64,000 bases of DNA from Hymenobacter perfusus (GTDB taxonomy: Bacteria > Bacteroidota > Bacteroidia > Cytophagales > Hymenobacteraceae). Location: the NCBI RefSeq assembly GCF_003944765.1, contig NZ_RWIU01000001.1, positions 1,364,001-1,428,000 on the forward strand. The letters run 5' to 3'. The position numbers and the translations under genes were made by a program. How positions within the stretch are numbered: the stretch's first letter is position 1; every line of letters starts with the position of its first letter. Shown here one piece after another: positions 8,297 to 16,981 of this stretch. Under the pieces are notes generated by a model. It searched no databases. It was not told the origin of the DNA and saw nothing but the letters and a program-made list of their open reading frames with translations.

Positions 8297-8508
8297 GACA
8301 AGAAGAAAATAACAAGCGGTGCGGGAAATAATACAATTATTGGACTGTGCAACACGCTGAAGTGAGCTTACTTACGCTATAAATGGTATAAATTGTTCCC
8401 TATATTCCGAATTAAAATTGGATTTTCCAATTAACACATCTTCTCAGATGCAGTAGTGGAGCCGGGGTTTAATAGCTGATGCTCACCGGATAGCTGCCTG
8501 GGGTTACG

Positions 8509-8516
8509 TACCTTTG
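8509..8516 (+). promoter_or_regulatory. Putative -7 box of the RND exporter gene
   Basis: TACCTTTG lies 17 nt before the ATG at 8534, giving a very short leader. There is no clear -33 TTG. The rest of the 237-bp region between 8296 and 8534 is AT-rich with no other feature I can name. Confidence 0.45.
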
Positions 8517-8533
8517 CTGCATTTTACCGGCCT

Positions 8534-10966
8534 ATGTGGAGAAACCTCGCCTTGTTCGTCATCAAGAACCGCCGCCTGCTGGTTGGGCTGCTGGCCATCA
8601 TCACCGTGTTCATGGGTTGGCAGGCCCGGAAGGTGCAGATGACCTACGACTTTGCCCAGGTGGTGAGCCCTACCGACCCGGACATGGTGTACTTCCAGCA
8701 GTTTAAGCGGCAGTTTGGCGAGGACGGCAACGTGCTGGTGCTGGGCATGCAGGATAGTTCGGTGTACCGGCTGGGCAACTTCAACGAGCTGCGCACCCTC
8801 ACCGACACGCTCAGCAAGGTGGAGGGCGTGAATGGCGTGCTGGGCGTTACGCGCCTGCCCCGGCTGGTAAAAGACACTACTTCCCGCACGTTTCGGGCCG
8901 AGCCCATCTTCCGCAACTTCCCCCAGACCCAGCCCGAGCTGGACTCGCTGATGCGGGTGGTTAATGCCCAGGAATTCTACAAAGGCCAGCTGATTTCGCC
9001 TACCACCGGGGCCACGCTGCTGGCCCTTACCATGGACCCCAAGTACCTGAACTCTAGCCGGCGGGAGGCCGTGATGCAGGAGATTCTGGGCCACGCCGAG
9101 CGGTTTCAGCAGAAAACCGGCATCAAGATGCACTACGCCGGCCTGCCCTACGTGCGGGCCACGATGACCACCAAGGTAGCCTCGGAAATGAAGCTGTTCG
9201 TGGGCCTCACCATCGTGATGATGGCCCTGACGCTGTTCATGTTCTTCCGGACGTGGTCGGCGGTGGTGTTTCCGTTACTGATTGTGCTGATTGTGGTGAC
9301 GTGGTGTATTGGCAGCATGGTGCTGATGGGCTACAAAATCAACCTGCTTACGGGCCTGATTCCGAGCATCATCATCGTGATTGGCATCCCGAACTGCACC
9401 TACCTGCTCTCGCGCTACCACTACGACTACCGCAAATCGGGCAACCAGGTGCTGGCTATGGCGCGGGTGGTGCGCAAAATCGGCCTCGTTACGCTCATGA
9501 ACAATACTACCACGGCCATCGGCTTTGTGGTGTTCTGCTTCACCAACATTGCCATTCTGTTCCAGTTTGGGGCAGTGGCCACCATTAATATTTTCGTGGC
9601 GTTTGCGGTGTCGTTTATACTGATGCCGATTGTGTTCACTATTCTGCCGCCGCCCACGCCCAAACAGCTGGAACATCTGGAAGCCAAGCCGCTGATGAAG
9701 CTGCTCGAATTCTTCGACTACCTAGTGTTGGAGCGCCGCCGCACGGTGTATCTGACGGCCCTGGCGCTGGTGGTGCTGGCCTCGTTCGGGGTGGCCAAGG
9801 TGAAGTCGGTGAGCTATATGGTGGATGACCTGCCCAAGGATTCGTCGGTGAACTCCGACCTCAAGTTCTTCGAGCAGCACTTCAACGGCGTGATGCCCTT
9901 GGAACTGGTGGTGGACACCGGCAAGCCCCGCGGCCTGCTCAAGCTCAAGACCCTGGAGCGCATCGACCGGCTGGAAAACTACCTGCGTACCCAGCCCGTG
10001 CTCACCACGCCCGTGAGCGTGGTCACGTTCCTGAAAGCCTCCACCCAGGCCTTCTACAATGGCGACCCCGCCTACTACCGCCTGCCCGACAACGACGACA
10101 AGAATTACGTATTCAGCTACCTGGCCCGTTCGCAGAGCACCAAAGGCAGCGAGGGCGCGCTTACCAGCAAGTTGCTGCGCTCCTTCACCGACAGCACGAT
10201 GCAGAAGGCGCGCATCTCGCTCAAGATTGCCGACATCGGCTCCCACAACCTCGATACGCTGCTCAACAACGGCATCCGCCCCGAAATCAACAAGATTTTC
10301 AACGGCACCGGCATGGACGTGAAGCTGACCGGCACCACCGTCATCTTTACCAAAGGCAACGAATTCCTGATTGGCACGCTCAAGGAGAGCCTACTGATTG
10401 CGTTTGCGCTGGTGGGTTTGGTGGTCCTGATTCTGTTTCGCAGCATCCGGGCGGTGTTCTTTACGCTGCTGCCCAACTTCTTCACGCTGCTGCTCACGGG
10501 CGGCATTATGGGCTATTTCGGTATCCCGCTTAAGCCCAGCACGGCCCTCATTTTCAGCATTGCGCTGGGCATTGATGGCGACAACAGCATCCATCTGCTG
10601 GCCAAGTTCCGGCAGGAAATGGCCGCCAACGGCCGCCGCGTGAAGGCCGCCATCAGCACCACGCTTTCGGAGGCCGGCACCAGTATGATTTACACCAGCA
10701 TCGTGCTGTTTCTGGGCTTTTCGGTGTTTGCCTTCTCCGAGTTTGGCGGTACCAAGGCCCTAGGTTTGCTCATGTCGGCCAGCCTGCTCATCACCAACTT
10801 CTCCAACCTGATTCTGCTGCCCTGCCTGCTTGTTACCTTCGAGCATGGCAAGGATGAGGACGTCATCGACCAGTCCAATATCCGGCACTACGACGACAAC
10901 TACCACGAGGAAGACGACGACCTGGAGCTCAACCTGAGCCGCATGCGGAAGGGGTTGGTTTCCTAG
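8534..10966 (+). CDS. RND-superfamily exporter of the MMPL/Patched type
   Basis: An 810-residue inner-membrane protein with two repeated halves. Each half has one isolated helix (near residues 12-32 and 403-423), a periplasmic domain of about 190 residues and a block of five helices (about 220-375 and 615-775). The second block carries the conserved LGIDGDNSIHLLAKF segment. The sequence fits MMPL/SSD-like exporters of lipids or hopanoids more than AcrB-type pumps, which are over 1000 residues. No membrane-fusion or TolC partner is adjacent, so it probably works alone. The C-terminus is acidic (HEEDDDLELN). The substrate is unknown. Confidence 0.88.
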   Translation: MWRNLALFVIKNRRLLVGLLAIITVFMGWQARKVQMTYDFAQVVSPTDPDMVYFQQFKRQFGEDGNVLVLGMQDSSVYRLGNFNELRTLTDTLSKVEGVNGVLGVTRLPRLVKDTTSRTFRAEPIFRNFPQTQPELDSLMRVVNAQEFYKGQLISPTTGATLLALTMDPKYLNSSRREAVMQEILGHAERFQQKTGIKMHYAGLPYVRATMTTKVASEMKLFVGLTIVMMALTLFMFFRTWSAVVFPLLIVLIVVTWCIGSMVLMGYKINLLTGLIPSIIIVIGIPNCTYLLSRYHYDYRKSGNQVLAMARVVRKIGLVTLMNNTTTAIGFVVFCFTNIAILFQFGAVATINIFVAFAVSFILMPIVFTILPPPTPKQLEHLEAKPLMKLLEFFDYLVLERRRTVYLTALALVVLASFGVAKVKSVSYMVDDLPKDSSVNSDLKFFEQHFNGVMPLELVVDTGKPRGLLKLKTLERIDRLENYLRTQPVLTTPVSVVTFLKASTQAFYNGDPAYYRLPDNDDKNYVFSYLARSQSTKGSEGALTSKLLRSFTDSTMQKARISLKIADIGSHNLDTLLNNGIRPEINKIFNGTGMDVKLTGTTVIFTKGNEFLIGTLKESLLIAFALVGLVVLILFRSIRAVFFTLLPNFFTLLLTGGIMGYFGIPLKPSTALIFSIALGIDGDNSIHLLAKFRQEMAANGRRVKAAISTTLSEAGTSMIYTSIVLFLGFSVFAFSEFGGTKALGLLMSASLLITNFSNLILLPCLLVTFEHGKDEDVIDQSNIRHYDDNYHEEDDDLELNLSRMRKGLVS

Positions 10967-10974
10967 CCTTAGTC

Positions 10975-11134
10975 GCCTCACCCCCTAACCCCCTCTCCAA
11001 AAGAGAGGGGGAACTAGCTTAAAAATTCTAAAAATCAGTTCCACTAGCGCCAGTACAGACTCTTTTTAGCTGCTGTTAACGTCTTCCGTTCTAGTTCCCC
11101 CTCTCCCCTTGGAGAGGGGGCTAGGGGGTGAGGC
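10975..11134. repeat. Palindromic intergenic element (CCTCACCCCCTA family)
   Basis: The outer arms at 10975-11018 and 11091-11134 are complementary with few mismatches. Each arm also folds on itself, through CCCCTCTCC...GAGAGGGG-type hairpins. The roughly 70-nt centre is AT-richer and has no motif I recognise. It fills the gap between the RND gene and ileS. Similar words are common between genes of many Bacteroidota, so this is probably a dispersed REP/MITE-like element that may also stop transcription. Confidence 0.8.
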
Positions 11135-11164
11135 AGCTAGAGGCTAAGAAATAAACACCCACAA

Positions 11165-14100
11165 ATGAACTACCCCGAATTCAAGCAGCCGCTCAACTAC
11201 GGCCAGGTCGGCACCGATATCCTGGCGTGGTGGAAGCAGAACGGCATCTTTGAGAAGAGCGTGAGCACCCGCGAAGGGCAGCCCACCTTCGTGTTTTATG
11301 AGGGCCCGCCCTCGGCCAACGGCGCCCCCGGCATTCACCACGTGATGGCCCGGACGGTGAAGGACATCTTCTGCCGCTACCAGACGCTGCTGGGCAAGCA
11401 GGTGCACCGCAAAGGCGGCTGGGACACCCACGGCCTGCCCATCGAGCTGCAGGTGGAGAAGGAGCTGGGCATCACCAAGGAGGATATCGGCAAGAAAATC
11501 AGCATCGAGGAGTACAACCAGCGCTGCCGCGAAACCGTCATGCGCTTCAAGGCCCAGTGGGACGACCTCACCGAGAAAATGGGCTATTGGGTGGACCTCG
11601 ACGACCCCTACATCACCTTCGAGCCCGAGTACATCGAGAGTTGCTGGGCGCTGCTCAAGAAGCTCTACGACAAGGGCCTGCTCTACAAAGGCTACACCAT
11701 CCAGCCCTACTCGCCGGCCGCCGGCACCGGCCTTTCCTCGCACGAGCTGAACCAGCCCGGCACCTACCGGGACGTAAAGGACACCACCGTGGTGGCCCAG
11801 TTCAAGGTGAAGCGGGACGAGAAGTCGGAGCCGTTGTTCGGCAACGTGCAACTTGATGAAGTGCCCCTGGCGGCCCTCTACGGAGACAATGCCTCGGAGC
11901 CGGACGTGTACATCCTGGCCTGGACGACGACGCCCTGGACCCTGCCCGCCAACACGGGTCTGGCTGTGGGCAAGAACATCCCGTACGTGCTGGTGAGCAC
12001 CTTCAACCCCTACACCTACGCGCCCATCCGGGTGGTGCTGGCGGAGGCGTTGCTGGGCAAATACTTCTCGGAGAAAGGCAAAGAAGCCTCGTTTGAGGAC
12101 TTCAAGCCCGGCGACAAAGTGCTGCCCTGGCGCATCGAAAATACTTTCAAAGGTGCCGACCTCGTCGGTATCAACTACGAGCGGCTGTTCGGCCACGACA
12201 AAGGCTTCCCGGCGTTTGAAAACGAGGAAAACGCCTTCCGCGTGATTCCCGGCGACTTTGTGACCACCGAGGACGGTACCGGCATCGTGCACATTTCGCC
12301 CACGTTTGGCGCCGACGACTTCCGGGTAGCTCAGCTGGCCGGCGTGCCCGCCCTGATGGTGGCCGACGACGAAGGCAAGCTCGGCCCCATCGTGGACCGG
12401 ACGGGCCGCTACGTGGCCCAGATGGGCGAATTCGGCGGCCGCTGGGTGAAAAACTACGACGGCCACGACGAGTCGGGCGCCGACTACAAAACCCTCGACG
12501 AAAGCATTGCCATCCGCATGAAAGGCGACGGCACAGCCTTCAAGGTGGAGAAGTACGAGCACACCTACCCGCACTGCTGGCGCACCGACAAGCCCGTGCT
12601 TTACTACCCGCTCGACTCCTGGTTCATTAAAACCACGGCGGTAAAAGACCGGCTCATCGAGCTCAACAAAACCATCAACTGGCAGCCCGCCAGCACCGGC
12701 ACCGGCCGCTTCGGCAACTGGCTGGAAAACCTGGTGGACTGGAACCTGAGCCGCTCCCGCTACTGGGGCACACCGCTGCCCATCTGGCGCACCCAGGACG
12801 GCACCGAGGAAATCTGCATCGGCTCAATCGAGCAGCTGAACGCCGAAATCGATAAAGCAGTGGCGGCCGAAGTCATGACCCACAACCCCTACCAGCTGGT
12901 GGACGGCAACTGGATAATGGCCAACGGTTCTTCGGATCAAACCGCCAAAATCGACCTGCACCGGCCCTACGTGGACGACATCTTCCTGGTGTCGCCCTCA
13001 GGTCAGCCCATGTACCGCGAAACCGACCTCATCGACGTGTGGTTCGACAGCGGCGCCATGCCCTATGCGCAGTGGCACTACCCGCTGGAAAACGGCGAGA
13101 AATTCAAGCAGAATTTCCCGGCCGATTTCATTGCCGAAGGCGTGGACCAGACCCGCGGCTGGTTCTTCACCCTGCACGCGCTGGCCGTGATGCTGGAAGA
13201 CTCGGTGGCCTACAAAAACGTGATGGCCAACGGCTTGGTTCTGGATAAGAACGGCAACAAGATGAGCAAGCGCCTCGGCAACGCTGTGGACCCGTTTGCC
13301 ACCATCAGTCAGTTCGGCCCCGACGCCACGCGCTGGTACATGATTGCCAACGCCCAGCCCTGGGACAACCTGAAGTTCGACGTGGCGGGCATCACGGAGG
13401 TGCAGCGCCGCTTCTTCGGCACGCTCTTCAACACCTATTCGTTCTACGCCCTCTACGCCAACCTCGACGGCTTTCAGGCCCGCGAGTTCGACCGCACGCC
13501 GCACGCCGAGTTGAGCGAGCTGGACCGCTGGATTCTGAGCAAGCTTCAGTCGCTGATTGTGGAAGTGCGCGGCCATTACGACAGCTACGATCCTACGAAG
13601 GCCGCCCGCGCCATCCAGGATTTCGTCACCGACCAACTCTCCAACTGGCACGTGCGCCTCTCGCGTCGCCGCTTCTGGAAGGGTGAGCTAACCGCCGACA
13701 AGCGCGCCGCCTACGAAACCCTGCAGGAATGCCTGGTGGTGGTTTCGCAGCTGATGGCCCCGATTGCGCCCTTCTTCGCCGAATGGCTCTACCAGAACAT
13801 GACCAACGGCATGCGCGCCGAAGCCATTTTGCGCAACACCCCGCTGGCCGCCGAATCGGTGCACCTGACCTTGCTGGTGGAGGCCGACGAGGCCCGCATC
13901 GACAAGGCTTTGGAGGAGCGCATGGAGCTGGCTCAGCGCATCAGCTCGCTCACCCACTCGCTCCGCAAGAAGTCGGTGCTGAAGGTGCGCCAGCCCTTGC
14001 AGCGCATTCTGGTGCCGGTATTCAACGAGAGTACCCGCGCCCAGGTGGCGTTGGTGGAAGACCTGATCTGCGCCGAGGTGAACGTGAAGCACGTGGAGTT

Positions 14101-14653
14101 CCTCGATGATGCCAGCGGCGTGCTGGTGAAGTCGGTGAAGCCCAACTTCAAGCGCCTGGGCCAGCAGTACGGCGCCAAGCTGAAAGCCGTGGGCGCCCGC
14201 ATCCAGCAGATGAGCACCGAGGAAATCAGCACCCTCGAAAAAACCGGCCAGCTGGCCGTGGAAATCGACGGTGAAGCCTACACCCTGGCCCCCGACGACG
14301 TGGAAATCCGCACCCAGGACCTGCCCGGCTGGCTGGTAGCCACCGACGGCCCCCTCACCGTAGCCCTCGACGTGACCCTCACCGACGAGCTGCGCCAGGA
14401 AGGCGTGGCCCGCGAGCTGGTGAACCGCCTCCAGAATCTGCGCAAAGACAGCGGCCTGGAAGTGCAGGACAAAATCCGCGTGACGCTGGGTGAGCAGCCC
14501 GAGCTGCAAGCCGCCGTGCAGAGCTTCGGCAGCTACATCCGGGAGGAAGTGCAGGCCCTAAGTCTGGATTTCGCTCCGGAAATCAGTGGCGGCGCGGTGC
14601 TGGAATTCGACGAGTTTTCCGTGCCTGTATTGCTGAACGTTGCAACTGCCTAA
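11165..14653 (+). CDS. ileS: Isoleucine--tRNA ligase, type 2-like, with GxHH signature
   Basis: A 1162-residue class I synthetase. The order is the Rossmann N-half with the signature at residues 56-59, an editing (CP1) domain containing WTTTPWTLPANT, KMSKR at 699-703, the anticodon-binding region and a C-terminal extension typical of the long IleRS2 type. The signature reads GAPGIHHVMA where the family has GxPHxGHxxA, so positions 1 and 3 of HxGH are exchanged to GIHH. I recall published work on IleRS2 enzymes with such a GxHH motif that are highly mupirocin resistant. The gene is long but intact; I see no frameshift. It lies between a palindromic element and a perfect hairpin. Confidence 0.96.
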   Translation: MNYPEFKQPLNYGQVGTDILAWWKQNGIFEKSVSTREGQPTFVFYEGPPSANGAPGIHHVMARTVKDIFCRYQTLLGKQVHRKGGWDTHGLPIELQVEKELGITKEDIGKKISIEEYNQRCRETVMRFKAQWDDLTEKMGYWVDLDDPYITFEPEYIESCWALLKKLYDKGLLYKGYTIQPYSPAAGTGLSSHELNQPGTYRDVKDTTVVAQFKVKRDEKSEPLFGNVQLDEVPLAALYGDNASEPDVYILAWTTTPWTLPANTGLAVGKNIPYVLVSTFNPYTYAPIRVVLAEALLGKYFSEKGKEASFEDFKPGDKVLPWRIENTFKGADLVGINYERLFGHDKGFPAFENEENAFRVIPGDFVTTEDGTGIVHISPTFGADDFRVAQLAGVPALMVADDEGKLGPIVDRTGRYVAQMGEFGGRWVKNYDGHDESGADYKTLDESIAIRMKGDGTAFKVEKYEHTYPHCWRTDKPVLYYPLDSWFIKTTAVKDRLIELNKTINWQPASTGTGRFGNWLENLVDWNLSRSRYWGTPLPIWRTQDGTEEICIGSIEQLNAEIDKAVAAEVMTHNPYQLVDGNWIMANGSSDQTAKIDLHRPYVDDIFLVSPSGQPMYRETDLIDVWFDSGAMPYAQWHYPLENGEKFKQNFPADFIAEGVDQTRGWFFTLHALAVMLEDSVAYKNVMANGLVLDKNGNKMSKRLGNAVDPFATISQFGPDATRWYMIANAQPWDNLKFDVAGITEVQRRFFGTLFNTYSFYALYANLDGFQAREFDRTPHAELSELDRWILSKLQSLIVEVRGHYDSYDPTKAARAIQDFVTDQLSNWHVRLSRRRFWKGELTADKRAAYETLQECLVVVSQLMAPIAPFFAEWLYQNMTNGMRAEAILRNTPLAAESVHLTLLVEADEARIDKALEERMELAQRISSLTHSLRKKSVLKVRQPLQRILVPVFNESTRAQVALVEDLICAEVNVKHVEFLDDASGVLVKSVKPNFKRLGQQYGAKLKAVGARIQQMSTEEISTLEKTGQLAVEIDGEAYTLAPDDVEIRTQDLPGWLVATDGPLTVALDVTLTDELRQEGVARELVNRLQNLRKDSGLEVQDKIRVTLGEQPELQAAVQSFGSYIREEVQALSLDFAPEISGGAVLEFDEFSVPVLLNVATA

Positions 14654-14660
14654 GCCTCAG

Positions 14661-14695
14661 GTGCCAACCGCCGCCTCCAAAACGGCGGTTGGCAC
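14661..14695 (+). terminator. Perfect 13-bp hairpin after ileS
   Basis: GTGCCAACCGCCG at 14661-14673 pairs with CGGCGGTTGGCAC at 14683-14695 across a 9-nt loop, 7 nt after the ileS stop. There is no T-run, so it may stabilise the 3' end or be factor-assisted rather than an intrinsic terminator. Confidence 0.65.
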
Positions 14696-14879
14696 ACCGG
14701 CGCACAAAGTGTGAAACCGGGTGCCGAATCCGGCTCAAAACGGCATAAACCGCCACCCGAAACATATACTAACGGTGCCGAAGCTGGATTATGCTCGCAC
14801 GCAGCGAAGTCCAAAAATCTTCGTCCCTTTGTGCCACGAGAGGGAAGAGGTTCGGGTGCTGACACGCTGTCAGGGCCAG

Positions 14880-14913
14880 GTCTCACTTCTCACTTCTAAC
14901 CTCTCACTTCTAT
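14880..14913. repeat. Single arm of the TCTCACTTC repeat family
   Basis: Iterated CTCACTTCT words match the right arm of the element at 6252-6283. The opposite arm is not obvious upstream. It ends 5 nt before the lspA start. Confidence 0.6.
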
Positions 14914-14918
14914 TAAGA

Positions 14919-15575
14919 ATGAAGTACTGGAAATACTACTTGGTGGCCCTGCTGGTCATCGTCATTGATCAGCTCTCCAAGTGGGCAGTGCACCGCTACA
15001 TGCCCATGGGCATGGCCGGCGAAATCCCACTGCTGGGCGACTGGTTCAAGCTGCATTACACGCTCAATCCGGGCATGGCTTTCGGGGTAGAATTGCCGCC
15101 GCCCTACGGTAAAATCCTGCTCACCAGCTTTCGGCTGGTGGCCGTAACTGGCATTGCCTACTACATCTATAAGCTCTGGAAACAGCGGGCTCCGCAGGGG
15201 TTTATCGTGTGCGTGGCCATGATTCTGGGCGGGGCGTTGGGCAACGTCATCGACTCCATTTTCTACGGCATCATCTACAACAACGCGCCCTATGGTTCAC
15301 CTACACCCTGGTTTCATGGGCAGGTGATTGACATGCTGTACGTGGACATCTACGAAGGTATTCTGCCCACTTCCTGGCCCCTGGTAGGTGGCTCCCACGT
15401 TTCGCTCTGGCCCATCTTCAACATTGCCGACGCGGCTATTTTCGTGGGCGTAGCATTGATTCTGCTGTTCCAGGGCCGGTTTTTCGCCCACCACGAAGCT
15501 GCTCACCCGGTAGCCGCCAATGATGTAGCCGCTGCCCAATCCCGCCGCGATGCGGAGGCTTCGGAAGTCGCCTAG
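14919..15575 (+). CDS. lspA: Lipoprotein signal peptidase (signal peptidase II)
   Basis: A 218-residue inner-membrane aspartyl protease that removes the signal peptide of diacylglyceryl-prolipoproteins. The catalytic aspartates are visible as D112 in GNVIDS and D171 in FNIADAA, with the family's VIDQLSKW and NPGMAFG segments and four membrane helices. An insertion before the second Asp (about residues 122-158) and a polar tail after residue 190 make it longer than the E. coli enzyme, as is usual in Bacteroidota. The frame is open upstream, but the ATG at 14919 gives the standard start, KYWKYYLVALLVIVIDQ. It serves the many lipoproteins encoded in this window. Confidence 0.95.
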   Translation: MKYWKYYLVALLVIVIDQLSKWAVHRYMPMGMAGEIPLLGDWFKLHYTLNPGMAFGVELPPPYGKILLTSFRLVAVTGIAYYIYKLWKQRAPQGFIVCVAMILGGALGNVIDSIFYGIIYNNAPYGSPTPWFHGQVIDMLYVDIYEGILPTSWPLVGGSHVSLWPIFNIADAAIFVGVALILLFQGRFFAHHEAAHPVAANDVAAAQSRRDAEASEVA

Positions 15576-15596
15576 AGAAGTACTCTTCTAAATCCT

Positions 15597-15634
15597 AAAA
15601 AGGCCTGCTGGAACTGTTCCAGCGGGCCTTTTTG
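15597..15634 (+). terminator. Intrinsic terminator after lspA
   Basis: AAAAGGCC-type arms around GCTGGAAC/GTTCCAGC form a long stem (one mismatch), followed by T5. Confidence 0.87.
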
Positions 15635-15642
15635 GCTTTTCA

Positions 15643-15733
15643 GAACGTCATGCTGAGCTTGCCGAAGCATCTCTACCGCTTCGTTGGATTACCATTGCGG
15701 TAGAGATACTTCGGCAAGCTCAGCATGACGTTC
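15643..15733. repeat. Palindromic element, class A copy 1 (GAACGTCATGCTGAGC...)
   Basis: The left arm at 15643-15682 and the right arm at 15697-15733 pair over about 37 bp with one mismatch. The same arms occur, perfectly paired over 40 bp, at 41680-41778. The two copies differ mainly in the loop. It sits between the lspA terminator and the 3' end of the aldo/keto reductase gene. Confidence 0.9.
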
Positions 15734-15765
15734 TTTTTACCATGCGCTTACTATGCTCCACAATC

Positions 15766-16752
15766 TTACCAGCTATAATGCACCAGCGGCTTGATGTGCT
15801 GCTCGTACACCGACTTCACGGCCTGCATCTGTTCCGGAGTAAAGGCGGGCAATTCGGCGGCCTGGAGGTTGGAGTGTAGCTGCTCGGTCCGGGAGGCGCC
15901 GGGGATTACACAGCTTACTTCCTCGAACATTAGTACCCAGCGCAACGCCAGCGGGGCTAGATTAGGCTGGTCAGGGAAGATCTGTTTCAGCTCTTCCACG
16001 GCTGCCAGGCCGGTTTCGTAGTCCACGCCCGAGAAGGTTTCACCTTTGTCGAAGGCCGCCCCGTCGCGGTTGAACTGGCGGTGGTCGTCGGGGGAGAAGG
16101 TGGTCTGGGGCGAGAATTTGCCGGTGAGCAGGCCGCTGGCCAGCGGTACGCGCACAATCAGGCCCACGTCGTGGCGCTTCGCTTCCTGGAACAATAGCTC
16201 GGCCGGACGCTGCCGGAACATATTGAAGATCAGCTGAATGGTTGTGACGTTAGGAAACGTAAGGGCCTTGAGGCCTTCCTCCACCTTTTCTACGCTCACG
16301 CCCAGGTTCAGGATTTTGCCTTCCTCTTTAAGCCGGTCGAACAGCTCAAAGATTTCGGGCCGGTAGAACACCTCCGTGGGCGGGCAGTGCAGCTGAATCA
16401 GGTCCAACGTATCCAGCTGCATGTTGCGCAGGCTATTTTCTACGAACTGGCGCAAAGCAGCGGGCTGATAGGCCTCGTTGGTGTGAGGCTGCAGTTGCCG
16501 GCCGCATTTGGTGGCCACGTACACCCGCTCCGAGCGGCTGCGCACCAGGCGGCCCACGGCCTTTTCGCTTTCCCCGTCGCCGTACACGTCGGCTGTGTCA
16601 ATGAAGTTGATGCCCGCATCGACGGCGCTGTTGAGGATGGCGTCGGCGGTGTCGTGGCTGAACGGGTCGCCCCATTTGCCGCCCACCTGCCAGGTACCGA
16701 GGCTGATTTCTGAAACGTTGAAGCCGGTTTTACCGAGTTTGCGGTACTGCAT
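15766..16752 (-). CDS. Aldo/keto reductase
   Basis: A 328-residue NADPH-dependent oxidoreductase of the AKR superfamily. Visible family marks are LGKTGFNVSEISLGTWQVGG at the N-terminus, the catalytic Asp-Tyr-Lys-His set in FIDTADVYGDGESEKAVGR, ATKCGRQ and LIQLHCPP, and a C-terminal cofactor-binding IPGASRTEQL segment. I start it at the ATG at 16752 (MQYRKLGK). Fourteen more residues upstream are possible but have no family counterpart. The substrate cannot be read from sequence. It is isolated between two palindromic elements. Confidence 0.9.
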   Translation of the reverse strand: MQYRKLGKTGFNVSEISLGTWQVGGKWGDPFSHDTADAILNSAVDAGINFIDTADVYGDGESEKAVGRLVRSRSERVYVATKCGRQLQPHTNEAYQPAALRQFVENSLRNMQLDTLDLIQLHCPPTEVFYRPEIFELFDRLKEEGKILNLGVSVEKVEEGLKALTFPNVTTIQLIFNMFRQRPAELLFQEAKRHDVGLIVRVPLASGLLTGKFSPQTTFSPDDHRQFNRDGAAFDKGETFSGVDYETGLAAVEELKQIFPDQPNLAPLALRWVLMFEEVSCVIPGASRTEQLHSNLQAAELPAFTPEQMQAVKSVYEQHIKPLVHYSW

Positions 16753-16800
16753 GAGTGGTAGAGAACAGAATGATGATGGTTTTGGGGAGGCCACGCCTTG

Positions 16801-16874
16801 TCATTCCGAGCGCAGCGAGGAATCTGAGTTAGCCATTCATGATTAACTCGGATTCTTCGCTGCGCTCGGAATGA
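16801..16874. repeat. Palindromic element, class B (TCATTCCGAGCGCAGCGAGG...)
   Basis: 30-nt arms at 16801-16830 and 16845-16874 pair with only a few mismatches around a 14-nt loop. It lies between the divergently transcribed aldo/keto reductase and ABC genes, so it is not acting as a terminator of either. The inner word GCGAGGAATC is shared with the hairpin at 388-433. Confidence 0.85.
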
Positions 16875-16981
16875 CATGTTTCCTGGCCTCAAAATAACAA
16901 CCCCGGTTTACGCGAAACGTCCCGGGCAAGCTACCGCGCATCGGCCTATCTTTACTTTTTTCCGCCTCGTTCTTCGCTGCC

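Noticed and set aside
11144..12574. 476-residue open frame antisense to ileS
   Set aside because: Same codon-bias shadow; no domain, and ileS is certain on the other strand.
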